A stretch of 6,711 nt of DNA, taken from assembly GCA_937893605.1 (NCBI GenBank), contig CALBGG010000130.1:1-6711 (forward strand), given 5' to 3'. A program made the position numbers and the translations under genes. Position 1 is the stretch's first letter. Each line of letters opens with the position of its first letter. The notes beneath the pieces were generated by a model. It was given only the letters and a program-made list of their open reading frames with translations. It did no database searches and had not been told where the DNA came from. Below are positions 5,626 to 6,711 of this stretch, one piece after another. Source of the stretch: an uncultured Clostridia bacterium. GTDB lineage: Bacteria > Bacillota > Clostridia > Oscillospirales > Oscillospiraceae.

Positions 5626-5663
5626 AAAGGAGAGCGCGGATTTTTGTCCGTGCTCTCCTTTTT
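5626..5663 (+). terminator. Rho-independent terminator after the recombinase
   Basis: AAAGGAGAGCGCGGA (5626-5640) pairs with TCCGTGCTCTCCTTT (5647-5661), 15 bp with one G-U wobble, around the loop TTTTTG, ending in a T-tract (5659-5663). It closes the RNA-amidase-holin-recombinase unit. On the opposite strand it is followed by TTTCAG only, so it is mainly a plus-strand terminator. Confidence 0.85.
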
Positions 5664-5734
5664 CAGTACGTGTGCGTCTATGCCACGATTAAATTTCCTC
5701 ATCCGTCGCAGCGGCAGTTTCATGGTTTCGTCGG

Positions 5735-5797
5735 CATCTTCGATACCGGGATACCGCAATAAACGTATCCGTAAGTGCGTCAATTCGCCACTAAAAA
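5735..5797. repeat. Partial/decayed copy of the 94-bp element (copy B)
   Basis: This stretch matches 1874-1936 at 51 of 63 positions without gaps and in the same orientation, including the terminal CGCCACTAAAAA (5786-5797) and the core ACCGCAAT.AACGTAT. The other terminal repeat is not recognisable to its left (about 5700-5734), so copy B is truncated or decayed. The remaining intergenic bases (5664-5734 and 5798-5847) hold no gene that I can support. Confidence 0.7.
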
Positions 5798-5847
5798 GAC
5801 GCCTGTGAAAAAGATTGAAAACACAGCTCACTTGGGCTATAATTATT

Positions 5848-6489
5848 CTAATCTTTCCGCTCGGCGAATTGACAGACGCCGCGCAGCGTACAGCTTTCGC
5901 ACGCCGGCTTGCGCGCCGTGCATACGGCGCGTCCGTGCAGCACGATGCGATGGCAGAAATCAGAGCTTTTTTCCGGCGGAAGCTGCCTGCGCAGCTCCTG
6001 CTCGATCTTCACGGGGTCTTTGATGTCATCTACAAGCCCCAGGCGGTTTGATATGCGGATGCAGTGCGTGTCCACGACCGTCGAGCCGGGCACGTTGAAG
6101 ATATCGCCGAGAATGAGATTTGCGGTCTTGCGCCCGACGCCTGGCAGCTTGAGCAGATCGTCCATATTCCCCGGCACCCTGCCGCCGAAATCGCGCATTA
6201 TCATCTGCGCAGCGCCCACTATGTCGCGCGCCTTTGCCCTGTAAAAGCCGCAGGAGCGGACATATTCCTCGACCTCGGCGACATCGGCTCCGGCAAAGCT
6301 CTCAAGCGTCGGAAAGCGCTTAAACAGCGCGGGCGTTATCTCGTTTACGCGTGCGTCCGTGCACTGCGCGGCAAGGCGCACCGAAAACAAAAGCTCATAA
6401 TCCTTTTTATAATCAAGCGTACAGTCGGCCAGGGGGTAGGCCTCCTCCAAAAGCCGGACTATCTCCAGAACCTGCTGCTTTGTACGCAT
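5848..6489 (-). CDS. nth: Endonuclease III, DNA glycosylase/AP lyase
   Basis: 213-residue base-excision repair enzyme, the standard length for endonuclease III, which removes oxidised pyrimidines and nicks abasic sites. The helix-hairpin-helix LLKLPGVGRKTANLIL (112-127) carries the catalytic lysine K121; the catalytic aspartate is D140 in VVDTHCIRISNRLGL. The [4Fe-4S] ligands C190, C197, C200 and C206 follow the family spacing C-x6-C-x2-C-x5-C near the C-terminus. The frame is open for 72 more codons upstream, but that stretch is unlike the family and antisense to rarA. The ATG at 6489 has GAGGTGAT 4-5 nt upstream and begins at the conserved first helix, so it is the start. It is divergent from rarA, and both genes serve genome maintenance. 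No strong terminator follows; a weak 5-bp stem with a T-tract lies near 5793-5825. Confidence 0.97.
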   Translation of the reverse strand: MRTKQQVLEIVRLLEEAYPLADCTLDYKKDYELLFSVRLAAQCTDARVNEITPALFKRFPTLESFAGADVAEVEEYVRSCGFYRAKARDIVGAAQMIMRDFGGRVPGNMDDLLKLPGVGRKTANLILGDIFNVPGSTVVDTHCIRISNRLGLVDDIKDPVKIEQELRRQLPPEKSSDFCHRIVLHGRAVCTARKPACESCTLRGVCQFAERKD

Positions 6490-6531
6490 AAATATCACCT
6501 CTTTACGGTATTTTAACACAGCCTCGGCCGC

Positions 6532-6545
6532 AGCGCCACTTAAAA
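6532..6545. repeat. Solo end resembling the 94-bp element terminus (site C)
   Basis: On the minus strand TTTTAAGTGGCGCT matches the terminus TTTTTAGTGGCGCT of copy A at 13 of 14 positions. It lies in the nth-rarA intergenic region. There is no second end nearby, so it may be a relic or a chance match. Flanking TAAAAT boxes on each strand (6510-6515 minus, 6541-6546 plus) could be -10 elements for nth and rarA, but no matching -35 boxes are seen. Confidence 0.35.
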
Positions 6546-6580
6546 TGCGACCGATCTCTACATTTTCCGGAGGAAAACCA

Positions 6581-6711
6581 ATGTACAAGCCTCTTGCAGA
6601 CGAAATAAGGCCGCACAGCCTCGATGACGTTGTCGGCCAGAAGCATATACTCGGACAGCGCGGCCTGCTGCGGCGCATTGTCGAAAGCGGCAGCATACCC
6701 AACATGATATT
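6581..6711 (+). CDS. rarA: Replication-associated recombination protein A, N-terminal part
   Basis: The gene runs off the window after 43 codons. The visible N-terminus, MYKPLADEIRPHSLDDVVGQ followed by KHILGQRGLLRRIVESGSIPNMI, is the characteristic start of RarA/MgsA-type AAA+ ATPases (PLA..RP..LDD.VGQ.H.LG....L...I), relatives of the clamp loader that act at stalled replication forks. The Walker A loop expected next lies beyond the window. The ATG at 6581 has GGAGGA 6-7 nt upstream, a strong ribosome binding site. RuvB-like and DnaX-like ATPases share parts of this start, but the PLA and GQ.H.LG pattern favours RarA. Confidence 0.88.
   Translation, partial: MYKPLADEIRPHSLDDVVGQKHILGQRGLLRRIVESGSIPNMI

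Noticed and set aside
5463..5831. Minus-strand reading frame across the recombinase end, terminator and repeat B
   Set aside because: It crosses a strong terminator hairpin and the palindrome, overlaps the recombinase antisense and resembles no family known to me.
6490..6705. N-terminal extension of nth (72 codons)
   Set aside because: Its sequence is unlike endonuclease III, it is antisense to rarA, and a strong ribosome binding site precedes the ATG at 6489.
1..6711. CRISPR arrays, tRNA or rRNA genes
   Set aside because: No regularly spaced direct repeats, tRNA cloverleaf or rRNA-like stretch was seen on either strand.

Overview
The window looks like chromosomal DNA of a moderately GC-rich Gram-positive anaerobe, most likely a gut clostridium of the Oscillospiraceae/Ruminococcaceae type. 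This is inferred from GGAGG-type ribosome binding sites, the clostridial style of the amidase C-terminal tail, the TcdE/phage-type holin and the overall gene content. No taxonomic marker gene is present, so the assignment stays an inference.

Layout. (1) 8-1839, minus strand: a two-gene operon with its own promoter, encoding a HAD phosphatase followed by a P-loop kinase-like/CYTH fusion protein; the genes overlap by a few bases. (2) 1843-1936: a 94-bp element bounded by perfect 13-bp inverted repeats; one edge abuts the operon promoter, the other abuts the terminator of the next gene. (3) 1976-3394, minus strand: an APC-family amino acid permease with a very good promoter (TTGACA-17-TATTAT) about 150 bp upstream of its start and a long, foldable leader. 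(4) 3600-5663, plus strand: a strongly structured RNA segment (resembling the raiA motif from memory, not verified), an N-acetylmuramoyl-L-alanine amidase, a holin, a hairpin, a small serine recombinase, a perfect 26-bp palindrome and a strong terminator. (5) 5735-5797: a second, decayed copy of the 94-bp element. (6) 5848-6489, minus strand: endonuclease III (nth). (7) 6581 to the window end, plus strand: the start of rarA, divergent from nth.

Working together. The most interesting unit is region 4: a complete peptidoglycan lysis pair (amidase plus membrane holin) preceded by an RNA with three well-formed hairpins and followed by a recombinase with a candidate recombination site of its own, all without phage structural genes and sitting between housekeeping genes. 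It could be a prophage or tailocin remnant, or a domesticated lysis module (for toxin or spore release, for example). The two flanking copies of a short inverted-repeat element, plus a possible third end between nth and rarA, suggest an uncharacterised dispersed repeat family that tends to sit at transcription terminators.
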